A stretch of DNA of 64,000 bases from Rhodanobacteraceae bacterium (GCA_009996615.1 JAACZU010000001.1:186001-250000); one strand, 5' to 3'; shown: positions 1 through 13,304, counted from the first letter of the stretch. Made by a program: numbers and translations. Notes: generated by a model from the letters alone, not told the origin.

Positions 1-1022
<1,022 letters not shown>

Positions 1023-1029
<7 letters not shown>

Positions 1030-1319
1030 TGCCGCTTCTGCGCCGCTTCGAACGCGGCCAGTTGCTCGGGCGTGGCGTCCTTCTGGTGCTTCGCCTTCCA
1101 CGCCGCGAACGGCTCGCCGTAGATGCGCTCGCGCGCGGCGTCCTTGTCGAGTTCGACGCCGCGTTCGGCGGCCGCTTCGCGGTACCAGTCGGCCAGGCAG
1201 TTGCGGCAGAAGCCGGCGGTGATCATCAGGTCGATGTTCTGCACGTCGCTGCGCGTGCGCAGGTGCGTGAGCAGGCGGCGGAACGCGGCGGCTTCCAGTT
1301 CGGTGTCGGGCGAGGTCAT
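1023..1319 (-). CDS. DUF1244 domain-containing protein
   Basis: A 98-residue cytosolic protein matching the DUF1244 family of small proteobacterial proteins of unknown biochemical role. The typical family core is visible: LMITAGFCRNCLADWY, with a CxxC-like FCRNC pair, then a conserved YGEPFAAWKAKHQ segment near the C-terminus. The ATG at 1319 gives the usual family length; longer in-frame extensions upstream run into low-complexity Arg-rich translation and are not credible. It is divergent from folD with 90 bases between the start codons. The Cys pair may be structural or metal-binding; this is inference. Confidence 0.85.
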
Positions 1320-1356
1320 GGGGCGTGTCCAGGGGCGTGCGATGGGGCGGCGTGGT

Positions 1357-1386
1357 TTGAGCGGCACGACGCGGCCGTGGAATAAT
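1357..1386 (+). promoter_or_regulatory. candidate sigma70 promoter of folD
   Basis: TTGAGC at 1357-1362 and AATAAT at 1381-1386 are separated by 18 bases and lie 23 bases before the folD ATG. This is a fair match to the sigma70 consensus in an otherwise GC-rich spacer. No experimental support. Confidence 0.4.
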
Positions 1387-1409
1387 GCGCGTTTTCGGCT
1401 GGATCCCCA

Positions 1410-2264
1410 ATGACCGCGCGACTTCTCGATGGCCGCCGCATCGCCGATGAAGTGCTCGATGGCGTCGCCGCGCGGGTCAGGGCGCGCGCGGCCGCCGGCC
1501 AGCGCGTGCCGGGCCTGGCGGTGATCCTGGTCGGCGCCGATCCGGCCTCGGCCGTGTACGTGCGCAACAAGCGCCGCGCCTGCAAGCACGTCGGCTTCCG
1601 TTCGTTCGACTACGACCTGCCGGCGACCACCGGCGAGGCCGAGCTGGTTGCGCTGATCGACCGCCTGAACACCGACCCGGACGTGCACGGCATCCTGCTG
1701 CAATTGCCGCTGCCACCCGGCATCAACGCGACCGCGCTGATCGACCGCATCGACGCGCGCAAGGACGTCGACGGCTTCCAGGCCGAGAACGTCGGTCGCC
1801 TCGCGCTGCGCCAGCGCGGCCTGCGGCCGTGCACGCCGAAGGGCGTGATGACGCTGCTCGCGCACACCGATCGCCCGGTGCGCGGCCGCGATGCGGTCGT
1901 GGTCGGCGTGTCCAACCACGTCGGCCGGCCGCTGATCCTAGAGCTGCTGCTGGCCGGCTGCACGACCACGGCCTGCCACAAGTTCACCGCCGACCTCGCG
2001 CGCGAGGTGCGCCGCGCCGACATCGTGGTCGTCGCGGTCGGCCGGCCCGGCCTGGTCAGGGGCGAGTGGATCAAGCCCGGCGCGGTCGTCATCGACGTCG
2101 GCATCAACCGCCTCGAAGACGGCCGCCTGGTCGGCGACGTCGAGTTCGAGCCGGCCGCCGAGCGCGCGTCGTGGATCACGCCGGTGCCGGGCGGGGTCGG
2201 GCCGATGACGGTCGCGACGCTGATGGAGAACACGCTGGAGGCGGCCGAGACGTTCTTCGACTGA
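1410..2264 (+). CDS. folD: bifunctional methylenetetrahydrofolate dehydrogenase/cyclohydrolase FolD
   Basis: FolD oxidises 5,10-methylene-THF with NADP and hydrolyses the methenyl product to 10-formyl-THF, supplying one-carbon units for purines and fMet. The 284-residue length is standard. Family signatures are in order: [14 protein letters not shown] with the catalytic Tyr and Lys, LLQLPLP, DVDGF, PCTPKGV, the dinucleotide-binding [10 protein letters not shown] (normally GRSNxVGxP, here Val replaces Arg) and [18 protein letters not shown] at the C-terminus. The purine link fits the nearby guaB and guaA genes, although they are not in one operon. The missing Arg in the GxS loop is a small departure that could affect NADP preference. 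Confidence 0.97.
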   Translation: MTARLLDGRRIADEVLDGVAARVRARAAAGQRVPGLAVILVGADPASAVYVRNKRRACKHVGFRSFDYDLPATTGEAELVALIDRLNTDPDVHGILLQLPLPPGINATALIDRIDARKDVDGFQAENVGRLALRQRGLRPCTPKGVMTLLAHTDRPVRGRDAVVVGVSNHVGRPLILELLLAGCTTTACHKFTADLAREVRRADIVVVAVGRPGLVRGEWIKPGAVVIDVGINRLEDGRLVGDVEFEPAAERASWITPVPGGVGPMTVATLMENTLEAAETFFD

Positions 2265-2330
2265 ACGCGCTGGCCGCCGTTTCGATCCGAACCCAACGCG
2301 TGATCAAGAGTCGCGCCGGAACCTGACCCC

Positions 2331-3200
2331 ATGTTGCGATCCTTCTCGATACCGACCCTGCGCCTGGGTGCCTGCGTGCTGGCGCTCGCCCTCGGTGGCT
2401 GCGCCGGCCTGGTCAACCGCGCCAGCCAGAAAATGGCCGACAACCTGACTGCCGGCATCCTCAACCAGGACGATGCCGGCCTCGCACGCGACGGCATTCC
2501 GGCCTGGCTGCTGCTGGTCGATGGCTTCGTCGAAGGCGATCCGCGCAACGTCGGCATGCTGATGGCGGGCGCGCGCCTTTACGGCGCCTATGCCGGCGGC
2601 TTCGTGGACGATGCGCAGCGCAGCGAGCGGCTGTCGGCACGCAGCTTCGACTATGCGCGCCGCGCGACCTGCCTCGACGCGGCGGCGCTGTGCCGCCAGC
2701 TCGATGCGCCGTTCGAGGCGTTCCAGGCCGAACTCGCGCGGGCCGACGGCAAGGACGTGCCGGTGCTGAACACGCTGGCGTCGGCGTGGGCAGGCCGCAT
2801 CCAGGCCAACAGCGCCGACTGGAAGGCGATCGCGGACATCCCGAAGGTGCAGGCGCTGTTCGAGCGCGTGGTCGCGCTCGATCCGGCCTATGCCGGCGGC
2901 GAGCCGTACATGTACCTCGGCGTGCTCGCGACGCTGCGCCCGGCCTCGCTCGGCGGCCATCCGGAGCAGGGCAAGGCCTACTTCGAGAAGGCGCTTGCAA
3001 TGTCCGGCGGCAGGAACCAGATGGTGCGCGTGCTCTATGCCGAGCGCTATGCGCGGCTGGTGTTCGACCAGGAGCTGCACGACCGCCTGCTGCACGAAGC
3101 GCTCGCGGCCGATCCGCACGCGCCGGGCCTGACCCTGATCAACGTGCTGGCGCAGCAGCGTGCGCGCAAACTGCTGGAAACCGGCAAGGATTATTTCTAG
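2331..3200 (+). CDS. TatT-type lipoprotein of a TRAP transporter
   Basis: A 289-residue lipoprotein with a signal peptide and lipobox (LGGC, lipidated Cys24). It matches the TRAP-associated TatT family, known from Treponema pallidum Tp0956, a TPR-like helical protein that forms complexes with the TRAP solute-binding protein in the periplasm. The mature protein is alpha-helical with repeated Ala-rich helices such as YAGGEPYMYLGVLATL and the FEKALAMS helix that follows, consistent with TPRs. It sits directly upstream of dctP, dctQ and dctM, so it is very likely the T component of this transporter. The 183-base gap to dctP holds an inverted repeat, so it may have a partly separate transcript. 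Confidence 0.85.
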   Translation: MLRSFSIPTLRLGACVLALALGGCAGLVNRASQKMADNLTAGILNQDDAGLARDGIPAWLLLVDGFVEGDPRNVGMLMAGARLYGAYAGGFVDDAQRSERLSARSFDYARRATCLDAAALCRQLDAPFEAFQAELARADGKDVPVLNTLASAWAGRIQANSADWKAIADIPKVQALFERVVALDPAYAGGEPYMYLGVLATLRPASLGGHPEQGKAYFEKALAMSGGRNQMVRVLYAERYARLVFDQELHDRLLHEALAADPHAPGLTLINVLAQQRARKLLETGKDYF

Positions 3201-3234
3201 GCCCGAGGGCACCGCCGCGGCGCGGTCGTTCTTT

Positions 3235-3312
3235 GCAGGAGCGCACCCTGTGCGCGACCAGCCTGTGGCGTGAGCATGACGTGCTGGGGTCGCCCACAGG
3301 GTGGGCTCCTGC
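3235..3312. repeat. 25-bp imperfect inverted repeat between tatT and dctP
   Basis: Arms of 25 bases at 3235-3259 and 3288-3312 match with two mismatches, enclosing 28 bases. The arms contain the motif GCAGGAGC...ACCCTGTG, a type of dispersed palindromic element common between genes in Xanthomonadales genomes. It may stabilise or attenuate the tatT-dctP transcript. Confidence 0.65.
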
Positions 3313-3383
3313 GACAGAGCCGCAGCTGCGGCGCGGACGTTCACGGGCCTTGGCCCGAACGAAACATAGATGGAGCCACGAAA

Positions 3384-4388
3384 ATGAACATGCTGAGCAA
3401 GACCCTCCTCGCGCTCGCGATCGGCCTCGCCGCCACCGCCGTGCAGGCCGCCACGATCAAGATCGCCACCGTCGCGCCCGACGGCACCGCCTGGATGCGC
3501 GAGATGCGCGCGGTCGGCGAGGCGATCAAGAGCAAGACCGACGGCCGCGTCGAGATCAAGTACTACCCGGGTGGCGTCATGGGCGACGACGCGACCGTGC
3601 TGCGCAAGATCAAGATCGGCCAGCTGCAGGGCGGCGCGTTCACCGGCGGCGAGGCCTCGATCATCGCCAGGGACGCGCAGGTCTACAGCCTGCCGTTCCT
3701 GTTCCGCAACCAGGCCGAGATCGACCAGGTCCGCGCCAAGCTCGATCCGCTGCTCAAGCAGCAGTTCGCCAAGGCCGGCTTCGAACTGGTCGGCGTCAGC
3801 GGCGGCGGCTTCGCCTACCTGATGAGCACGCGCGACATCAAGAACCGCGACGACCTCAAGGCGGCCAAGGTGTGGGTGCCGCAGAGCGACAAGATCGCCG
3901 AACTGGCGTTCAAGACCGCCGGCGTGACGCCGATTCCGCTGCCGCTGTCGGACGTCTACACCAGCCTGCAGACCGGCCTGATCGACACCGCCGCGAACAC
4001 GCCGGCCGGCGCGATCGCGTTCCAGTGGCATACCAAGCTGAAGCACATGGTCGACCTGCCGCTCAGCTACGTGGTCGGCGAGCTGGTCATCGACAAGAAG
4101 GCGTTCGACAAGCTCGACGACGCCGACCAGAAGGTCGTCGACCAGGAATTCGCGGCCGGCTTCGCCAAGCTCGACAAGATCAACCGCGACGACAACGCCG
4201 CCGCACGCGAGGCGCTCAAGCAGCAGGGCATGACGATCAGCGAGCCGGCGCCGGCCGAGCGCACGAGCTTCGAGGCGATCGGCAGCGACGTGTTCAAGCA
4301 GCTGTCGGCGCAGGACGCACTGTCGCCGGAGATGCTCAAGGCGCTGACCGCGGCACTGGCCGAAGTGCGCGACGGGAAGGCGCAATGA
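3384..4388 (+). CDS. dctP: TRAP transporter substrate-binding protein DctP
   Basis: Periplasmic solute receptor of a TRAP transporter, 334 residues from the ATG at 3384. This start gives a proper signal peptide cleaved after AVQA and follows a GGAG motif; the longer ORF from 3270 has no signal sequence at its front. The mature protein opens with TIKIATVAPDGTAW, the usual first beta strand of DctP proteins, and has the family's substrate segment around LIDTAANTPAGA, where an Asn-Thr replaces the common Gly. The ligand is probably an organic acid but cannot be fixed from sequence. Its stop overlaps the dctQ start by four bases (ATGA), so the three transporter genes are translationally coupled. 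Confidence 0.93.
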   Translation: MNMLSKTLLALAIGLAATAVQAATIKIATVAPDGTAWMREMRAVGEAIKSKTDGRVEIKYYPGGVMGDDATVLRKIKIGQLQGGAFTGGEASIIARDAQVYSLPFLFRNQAEIDQVRAKLDPLLKQQFAKAGFELVGVSGGGFAYLMSTRDIKNRDDLKAAKVWVPQSDKIAELAFKTAGVTPIPLPLSDVYTSLQTGLIDTAANTPAGAIAFQWHTKLKHMVDLPLSYVVGELVIDKKAFDKLDDADQKVVDQEFAAGFAKLDKINRDDNAAAREALKQQGMTISEPAPAERTSFEAIGSDVFKQLSAQDALSPEMLKALTAALAEVRDGKAQ

Positions 4389-4888
4389 GCGAGCGCGGTC
4401 GCGGACTGTTGCGCTGGCTCGACCGCCTCGAGACCGGGTTGATCGCGCTGCTGGTGCTGGCGATGGTGCTGCTCGCGGGCGCGCAGATCGTGTTGCGCAA
4501 CCTGTTCGAGACCGGCCTGGCCTGGGCCGACCCGCTGTTGCGCGCGATGGTGCTGTGGGCGGCCATGCTCGGCGCGCTCGCGGCCGCGCGCGACGACAAG
4601 CACATCGGCATCGACTTCGTCACGCATTTCGTGCACGGCCGAGCGCGCCGCGTGCTGCGCGCGGTCACGCTGCTGTTCGCCGCGGCGATGGCGGCGACGG
4701 TCGCCTGGTACGGCGTGGGGCTGGTCGAGCTCGATTACGGCTCGGGCGCGGCGACCGCCGGCATCCCGAACTGGTGCATCGAGGCGATCATCCCGGTCGG
4801 TTTCGCGCTGCTCGCGCTGCGCCTGGCGCTGCGCGCGTTCCTGCCGCCGCGCAACGCGCTGCCGGCACTGGCGCCGGAGCTGCCATGA
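4385..4888 (+). CDS. dctQ: TRAP transporter small permease DctQ
   Basis: Small membrane subunit, 167 residues, with four predicted transmembrane helices (about residues 17-37, 50-68, 87-109, 130-151). It associates with DctM in the inner membrane and helps dock the DctP receptor. Family features are the first-helix LAGAQIVLRNLFETGLAWAD segment and the KHIGIDF motif typical of DctQ. The gene overlaps dctP and dctM by ATGA junctions. Confidence 0.92.
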   Translation: MSERGRGLLRWLDRLETGLIALLVLAMVLLAGAQIVLRNLFETGLAWADPLLRAMVLWAAMLGALAAARDDKHIGIDFVTHFVHGRARRVLRAVTLLFAAAMAATVAWYGVGLVELDYGSGAATAGIPNWCIEAIIPVGFALLALRLALRAFLPPRNALPALAPELP

Positions 4889-6165
4889 TCCTGCTCGCCG
4901 TCATCGGGTTGCTGGTGCTGGCCGCGCTCGGCGCGCCGCTGTTCGCGCTGATCGCGGCGGTCGCGCTGCTCGGCTTCAATGCATCCGGGCAGGAGGGTGT
5001 CGCGGTCGCGGTCGAGTTCTACCGCCTGGCCGACATGCCGGCGCTGATCGCGATCCCGCTGTTCACGCTGGCCGGCTACCTGCTGGCCGAGAGCCAGGCG
5101 CCGCAGCGGCTGGTACGCGTGACCAACGCGCTGCTCGGCTGGCTGCCGGGCGGCCTCGCGATTGTCGCCGTGCTCGCCTGCGCGATGTTCACCGCGTTCA
5201 CCGGCGCCACCGGCGTGACGATCGTCGCGCTCGGCGCGGTGCTGTATCCGGCGCTGCTGCAGCAGAAGTACGGCGAGAAGTTCTCGCTCGGCCTGCTGAC
5301 CGCCTCGGGCAGCCTCGGCCTGATCCTGGTGCCGTCGATGCCGCTGATCCTGTACGGCGTCGTCGCGCAGCAGTTCCACACCACGCCGCCGGTCAGCATC
5401 GATGCGCTGTTCAAGGCCGGCGTGCTGCCGTGCGCGCTGATGGTCGTGCTGCTCGGCATCTACAGCGTCTGGCATGCGCGCAAGGTCGGCGTGGTGCGCG
5501 AGAAGGTCAGCGGCCGCGAGCTGCTGGCCGCGCTGCGCGGCGCCGCGTGGGAGCTGCCGCTGCCGTTCGTGATCCTCGGCGGAATCTACTCGGGCAAGCT
5601 CGCCGCGTCCGAGGCGGCCGCCGCGACCGCGCTGTACGTGCTCATCGTGACCGTGCTGCTGCGGCGCGAGATCCCGCTGCGCAAGCTGCCGGCGGTCGCG
5701 CGCGAGGCGATGCTGCTGGTCGGTGCGCTGCTGGTCATCCTCGGCTTCTCGCTCGCGCTGACCAACTGGCTGATCGACGCCGAGGTGCCGGAGAAGCTGT
5801 TCGCCGCGATCCAGGGCAGCATCACCAGCAAGGGCATGTTCCTGCTCGTGCTCAACGCGTTCCTGCTCGTGTTCGGCATGCTGCTCGAAGGCTTCCCGGC
5901 GATCATCATCCTGGTGCCGCTGGTGCTGCCGGTGGCGCTGCACTACGGCGTCGACCCGGTGCATCTGGGCATCGTGTTCCTGGCCAACCTGCAGCTGGGC
6001 ATCTTCCTGCCGCCGGTCGGCATGAACCTGTTCATCGCCAGCATGCGCTTCGACAAGCCGGTGCTGACCCTGGTCCGCGCCAGCGCGCCGTTCTTCCTGA
6101 TCCTGCTCGCCGCGGTGCTGGCGATCACCTACTGGCCGGAGCTGTCGCTGGCGCTGGTGCGTTAG
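4885..6165 (+). CDS. dctM: TRAP transporter large permease DctM
   Basis: Large membrane subunit, 426 residues and about 12 hydrophobic segments, which carries out sodium-coupled substrate translocation as an elevator-type transporter. Recognisable signatures are ALIAIPLFTLAGYLL, FTAFTGATGVTIVALGAVL (equivalent of the GVSGSSxADVA motif), LGLILVPSMPLILYGVVA and LQLGIFLPPVGMNLF near the end. The GASGAT-like loop reads TGATG. The ATG at 4885 overlaps the dctQ stop and gives the normal N-terminus. It closes the tatT-dctPQM cluster. Confidence 0.94.
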   Translation: MILLAVIGLLVLAALGAPLFALIAAVALLGFNASGQEGVAVAVEFYRLADMPALIAIPLFTLAGYLLAESQAPQRLVRVTNALLGWLPGGLAIVAVLACAMFTAFTGATGVTIVALGAVLYPALLQQKYGEKFSLGLLTASGSLGLILVPSMPLILYGVVAQQFHTTPPVSIDALFKAGVLPCALMVVLLGIYSVWHARKVGVVREKVSGRELLAALRGAAWELPLPFVILGGIYSGKLAASEAAAATALYVLIVTVLLRREIPLRKLPAVAREAMLLVGALLVILGFSLALTNWLIDAEVPEKLFAAIQGSITSKGMFLLVLNAFLLVFGMLLEGFPAIIILVPLVLPVALHYGVDPVHLGIVFLANLQLGIFLPPVGMNLFIASMRFDKPVLTLVRASAPFFLILLAAVLAITYWPELSLALVR

Positions 6166-6222
6166 TAGCCGGCGTGCGGCGCTTCCAAGCCCTTCCTTTC
6201 AAGGCATTGCACCGAACTAAGC

Positions 6223-6315
6223 CGTCATCCCCGCGAAAGCGGGGATCCAGTGTCTCCGCACTCCACGCGCGAGGTCGCTTGAAGTCGCTGGATTCCCGCT
6301 TTCGCGGGAATGACG
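6223..6315. repeat. REP-like palindromic repeat (28-bp arms)
   Basis: Inverted repeat with arms at 6223-6250 and 6288-6315 of the type CGTCATCCCCGCGAAAGCGG paired with CCGCTTTCGCGGGAATGACG, separated by 37 bases. Each arm is itself a small hairpin (CCCGCGAAAGCGGG). Such elements are high-copy in many gamma- and betaproteobacteria. Here it lies between dctM and truC and may act as a transcript-end structure. Confidence 0.8.
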
Positions 6316-6360
6316 TCGTTCTTGAGTTCGCAGCATCCCGGCGATCCCGAGTCTCCTTGC

Positions 6361-7098
6361 ATGAACGATCACACCCCCTCGCAGACAGCGCCGGCCGCAC
6401 CGGCGCTCGAGCTGCTGTACCAGGACGACCACCTGCTCGCCGTCAACAAGCCGGCTGGCCTCGCCGTGCACCGCAGCCGCCTGGTCGGTGCGGACGAGGA
6501 CTACCTGATCGACCGCCTCCGCCTGCAGGTCGAGGGGCCGTTGCACCTGGTACACCGGCTCGACCGCGCGACCAGTGGCGTGCTGCTGGTCGCGCGCTCG
6601 ACCGAGGTCGCGGCCGAGCTCGGCCGCCAGCTGATGGCGCGCACGGTCGACAAGACCTACCTCGCCGCCGTGCGCGGCTGGCCGGCGGAGCAGGGCGAGA
6701 TCGATTACCCGCTGTCCGGCGCGAGCCTGAGCGGCGAGGCCAAGCCGGCGCTTACGCGCTGGCGGCGTCTGGCCACGGTCGAGGTGCCGATCGCGCAGGG
6801 GAAGTATCCGCAGCAGCGCTATGCGCTGCTCGAAGTAACGCCGGAAACCGGGCGCTACCGGCAGATCCGGCGCCACTTCCACCACATCTCGCACCACCTG
6901 CTCGGCGACACCAGCCACGGCCGTGGTGACCACAACCGCCTGTTGCGCCAGCACTTCGGCGTGCATCGGCTGTTGCTGCACGCGCGGCGGATCGCGGTCG
7001 TGCATCCGGCCACCGGCGCGTCGCTGCGGCTGGAGGCGCCGCTCGACCGCGAGTGGCTGCGCCTGCTGGACGCCTTCGGCTGGCCGCAGCCGCTGTAG
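6361..7098 (+). CDS. truC: tRNA pseudouridine synthase C
   Basis: RluA-family pseudouridine synthase of 245 residues, most like TruC, which makes pseudouridine 65 in tRNAs. The catalytic motif HRLDRATSG carries the nucleophilic Asp68, followed by RYRQIRRHFHHISHHLLGDT and the TSHGRGDHN loop that is typical of TruC rather than RluA or RluC. There is no S4 RNA-binding domain, as expected for TruC. The ATG at 6361 is chosen over an upstream in-frame ATG at 6310 because 6310 lies inside the REP-like repeat and the extension is not conserved-looking. Confidence 0.88.
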   Translation: MNDHTPSQTAPAAPALELLYQDDHLLAVNKPAGLAVHRSRLVGADEDYLIDRLRLQVEGPLHLVHRLDRATSGVLLVARSTEVAAELGRQLMARTVDKTYLAAVRGWPAEQGEIDYPLSGASLSGEAKPALTRWRRLATVEVPIAQGKYPQQRYALLEVTPETGRYRQIRRHFHHISHHLLGDTSHGRGDHNRLLRQHFGVHRLLLHARRIAVVHPATGASLRLEAPLDREWLRLLDAFGWPQPL

Positions 7099-7210
7099 GA
7101 GGGGCCATGCCCGCGACCGGTCAGGCGCGGTCTCCGGTCGATCGCGCGCATGGCGCGCTCCTGCGACACCAGACAGGAGAGGCGGCGGGCGGCGTCGCGT
7201 CGCATGCTAT

Positions 7211-7238
7211 TTGCCCCCGGCGCGCGGCTCTGTAAAAT
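7211..7238 (+). promoter_or_regulatory. guaB promoter, probably giving a leaderless mRNA
   Basis: TTGCCC at 7211-7216 and a strong -10 TAAAAT at 7233-7238 (16-base spacer). The -10 ends only five bases before the guaB ATG at 7244, so a start 6-7 bases downstream would fall on or next to the A of the start codon. No Shine-Dalgarno sequence is present. Confidence 0.55.
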
Positions 7239-7240
7239 AA

Positions 7241-8701
<1,461 letters not shown>

Positions 8702-8766
8702 GGAAAGCGGGACTCGGGAGTGGGATTCGGCAACGCCGGGTTGCCTCGGTGTTTGCGGCGTGAGAA

Positions 8767-8785
8767 AGTAGTGATATTCACTACT
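8767..8785 (+). promoter_or_regulatory. palindromic operator of the toxin-antitoxin operon
   Basis: Perfect 7-base inverted repeat AGTAGTG-ATATT-CACTACT, 13 bases before the antitoxin ATG. Phd/YefM antitoxins bind such short palindromes to autorepress their operon, so this is a strong operator candidate. Confidence 0.65.
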
Positions 8786-8798
8786 CGCGGAGCTTGCC

Positions 8799-9053
8799 AT
8801 GAGTGAATCTATTTCCGCTGCCGATGCGAACCGCAAGTTCTCGCAGCTCCTACGCGGCGTGCGCGAAGAGGGCGCGACCTACATCGTGACCTCGCACGGC
8901 AGGCCGGTTGCGAAGATCGTGCCGGTGGAAACGGGCGCGCGTGATGCGCGGACCGCATCGCGGGCAAAGGCTGTGTTGCTTGAGCGGCTTCGCAAGCAGC
9001 CCACGTTCAAGGTCGAACCCTGGACACGCGACGAACTGTACGATCGCTCATGA
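8799..9053 (+). CDS. Phd/YefM family antitoxin
   Basis: An 84-residue antitoxin of the Phd/YefM fold. The N-terminal DNA-binding part has the typical ISAADANRKFSQLLRGV segment and the YIVTSHGRPVAKIVPV beta-hairpin. The charged C-terminal tail from about residue 50 would wrap and block the toxin. Its stop overlaps the toxin start (ATGA), the usual coupling in such modules, and a palindromic operator lies just upstream. The pair sits between guaB and guaA. Confidence 0.88.
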   Translation: MSESISAADANRKFSQLLRGVREEGATYIVTSHGRPVAKIVPVETGARDARTASRAKAVLLERLRKQPTFKVEPWTRDELYDRS

Positions 9054-9514
9054 GGGTTGCGGTCGACACCAACATCCTCGTCTATGCGGAAGGCGGCAAT
9101 GATCCGCAACGCAAGCGGATCGCACTGGATGTGCTGGATGCATTGCCTGAAGACTCGATCTTCATTCCGGTACAGGTGCTCGGCGAGCTGTTCAATGTCC
9201 TGACCCGCAAGGCCGGGTGGGCGAGGGAAGCGGCGCGCGACGCGGTACTGGCTTGGCGCGACACGGTACCGACCATCGATACGACGCCATCCATCCTGAT
9301 CGCGGCCAGCGATCTTGCGGTCGATCACCAGTTCCGCATATGGGACGCGCTGGTCGTTGCCGCAGCCGCTGCCGCGGACTGTCGCCTGTTGCTCTCCGAA
9401 GATCTGCACGATGGTTTCACCTGGGGTGGCGTCACGGTGATCAATCCATTCGCCGCAACGCGCCATCCGCTGCTCGAAGCCGCACTCGCCGACGCCGGCC
9501 CGCGTGAGGCCTGA
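9050..9514 (+). CDS. PIN-domain toxin (VapC-like RNase)
   Basis: A 154-residue PIN-domain protein, the toxin partner of the preceding antitoxin. VapC toxins are Mg-dependent RNases that usually cut specific tRNAs or rRNA. The acidic active-site set is intact: Asp6 in VDTNILVYA, Glu46 in VLGELFNVL, Asp99 in RIWDALVVA and Asp118 in LLSEDL. Target RNA cannot be predicted. The pairing of a PIN toxin with a Phd-type antitoxin is common. Confidence 0.88.
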   Translation: MRVAVDTNILVYAEGGNDPQRKRIALDVLDALPEDSIFIPVQVLGELFNVLTRKAGWAREAARDAVLAWRDTVPTIDTTPSILIAASDLAVDHQFRIWDALVVAAAAAADCRLLLSEDLHDGFTWGGVTVINPFAATRHPLLEAALADAGPREA

Positions 9515-9564
9515 TCGGCCTGTCGTCCCGAATCCCCAATCCCGAATCCCCAAACCTGGCTCTC

Positions 9565-11623
<2,059 letters not shown>

Positions 11624-11741
11624 GCACGCGCCCGCCGCGAAACCGCGGTGCTCGAGCCCCCGGGAGAGGGGTTGGGAGAGGGTCCGGTCGAAGGACGACG
11701 TTGCATCTCTCGATCCCGCCGGTCCGCGCTTCTCCCGGCGC

Positions 11742-13304
11742 TCAGTCGCCTGCGGCCGCGCCGCACCGCTGCGCGGCCGCGCCGAGCCGGACCACCGCGA
11801 CCCGCTCGATCACGTGCAGGCTGTACGCTGCCGTGGTGCGCAGCGGCGGCGTGCGGCACGCCGCATCGAGCAGCGCGACCTTTCGCGCGATCACGGCCTC
11901 GCTGTTCAGGCGCGCGACGACGTCGGGCATGTAGTAGCGCAGGAACCCCGGCGTCAGGAACGTGTTGCTGCCGTCGAGATACGGCAGCACCAGCGCGTTC
12001 ATCAGCGGAAACTGCTCGGCGACGTGTGCCGTCAATGGCGAATGGCCAGCCGTGCCGTCGAGCAGCACGGCCTCGATCGGTTCGTGCGCATTGGCTTCGG
12101 CCAAGTCGTCGGCGAGCCGCGCGGCGATGCGGTCCTCGTAGGCTTGCTGCTCGCCGAGCGCGTTGCCGTAGGCGCTGGCGATCGTGCACATGCCGAGCGC
12201 GAGCATGCCGCCGGCGGCCAAACTCCAGCGCTCCGAGCGACGCCATTGCGGCAGGGCGGCCTGCAGCACGATCAGCGCGGCCGCCAGCAGCGCGCCGACG
12301 CCGACCAGCACGCGCGGCACCAGCGGCGGATTGGCCAGCACCAGCATGGGACCGAGCACGCCGGCGAGAGCGGCCAGCGGCAGCAGCACGCTGCCCGCGG
12401 CCAGCAGCGCGCTGCCCCAGGCCGGCAAGGCGTCCCGATGCCGCGCGACGTAGCGCAGGCCGACCGCGACCGGCACCAGGCCGAGCAGCACCAGCAGCGG
12501 GCCGAAGTAGCGCCACCACTGCTGATTGAAACTGCCGCCGATGAACTGCGCGAACGCGGCGACGTTGCTGCCGATCACCGACAGTTCGCTCAGCGGATTG
12601 ATCGTCGCGCTGTTCTGCTTGACCCAGCCGCTGATGTGCAGGCCGACGACGAGCTGGTAGAGCAGCATCGCCACGCCGACCTGCAGCACGCGCCAGATGA
12701 ATCGCCTCGCTATCTCGCGCGGCGGCTTGTCGTCGAGCTGCGCCATGACGACGTCGAGCAGGATGAAGACCAGGCACGCGTTGATCGCCGACTGGTAGAA
12801 ATTCAGGCTCGCAAACAGCGCCAGCACGCCGAGCCACCAGCCGCGCCGGTCGTTGCCGAGCACGAGCGCTGGCAGCAAGGCGAGCAGCAGCGCGAGGCTC
12901 ATGCTCAGCGCATCGAACTTGTAGGACAGGTTTTCGAGGAAGAACGGTTGCGCGCCGAGCGGGAACGCCGCCAGCGCGGCCATCCACCGCGAACGGATCG
13001 CATGGCGCCGTGCGACCAGCACGCCGACCCAGGCGAGGATCGCGATCGCACCGATCTGCGTCAGCGGCGAGATGTCGACCAGCGCGCGGTCGTAGCACTG
13101 CAGCAGCTTCATCAGCAGCGTCGTCAGCGGCCGGCCGTTCGAGTCCCAGCCAGCGCGGCCGATCAACGCACGCTTCAGGTCGTCGTTGTAGTAGCGGTTC
13201 GCGCGCAGGATCGGAAACAGCACGAGCACGTACAGCGCCAGCAGGATGGCGAAGACGCGGCGATCGCGCTGCGATGAGTCGGTATCGGGGCTGGGCGCAT
13301 TCAT
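11742..13304 (-). CDS. GtrII-like membrane glucosyltransferase
   Basis: A 520-residue polytopic inner-membrane protein with about 10-11 hydrophobic segments. It matches the glucosyltransferase GtrII-type family (GT-C fold), which transfers glucose from a lipid-linked donor onto O-antigen or similar glycans. The early YYNDDLKRALIGRAGW motif contains an Asp-Asp pair in the first periplasmic loop, as expected for the catalytic acidic residues of GT-C enzymes. A soluble periplasmic C-terminal part of about 130 residues follows the last helix. The ATG at 13304 is preferred over a TTG six bases upstream. No gtrA or gtrB partner is adjacent, so the acceptor is unknown. Confidence 0.75.
   Translation of the reverse strand: MNAPSPDTDSSQRDRRVFAILLALYVLVLFPILRANRYYNDDLKRALIGRAGWDSNGRPLTTLLMKLLQCYDRALVDISPLTQIGAIAILAWVGVLVARRHAIRSRWMAALAAFPLGAQPFFLENLSYKFDALSMSLALLLALLPALVLGNDRRGWWLGVLALFASLNFYQSAINACLVFILLDVVMAQLDDKPPREIARRFIWRVLQVGVAMLLYQLVVGLHISGWVKQNSATINPLSELSVIGSNVAAFAQFIGGSFNQQWWRYFGPLLVLLGLVPVAVGLRYVARHRDALPAWGSALLAAGSVLLPLAALAGVLGPMLVLANPPLVPRVLVGVGALLAAALIVLQAALPQWRRSERWSLAAGGMLALGMCTIASAYGNALGEQQAYEDRIAARLADDLAEANAHEPIEAVLLDGTAGHSPLTAHVAEQFPLMNALVLPYLDGSNTFLTPGFLRYYMPDVVARLNSEAVIARKVALLDAACRTPPLRTTAAYSLHVIERVAVVRLGAAAQRCGAAAGD

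Noticed and set aside
2304-4385. A 693-codon open frame on the minus strand opposite tatT-dctP
   Set aside because: Mirror of codon bias; the plus-strand products have signal peptides and clear families, the minus one does not.
9526-9553. Short tandem repeat CGAATCCCCAAT/CCCGAATCCCC, considered as CRISPR-like
   Set aside because: Two partial copies without spacers, common as intergenic filler; no array anywhere in the window.
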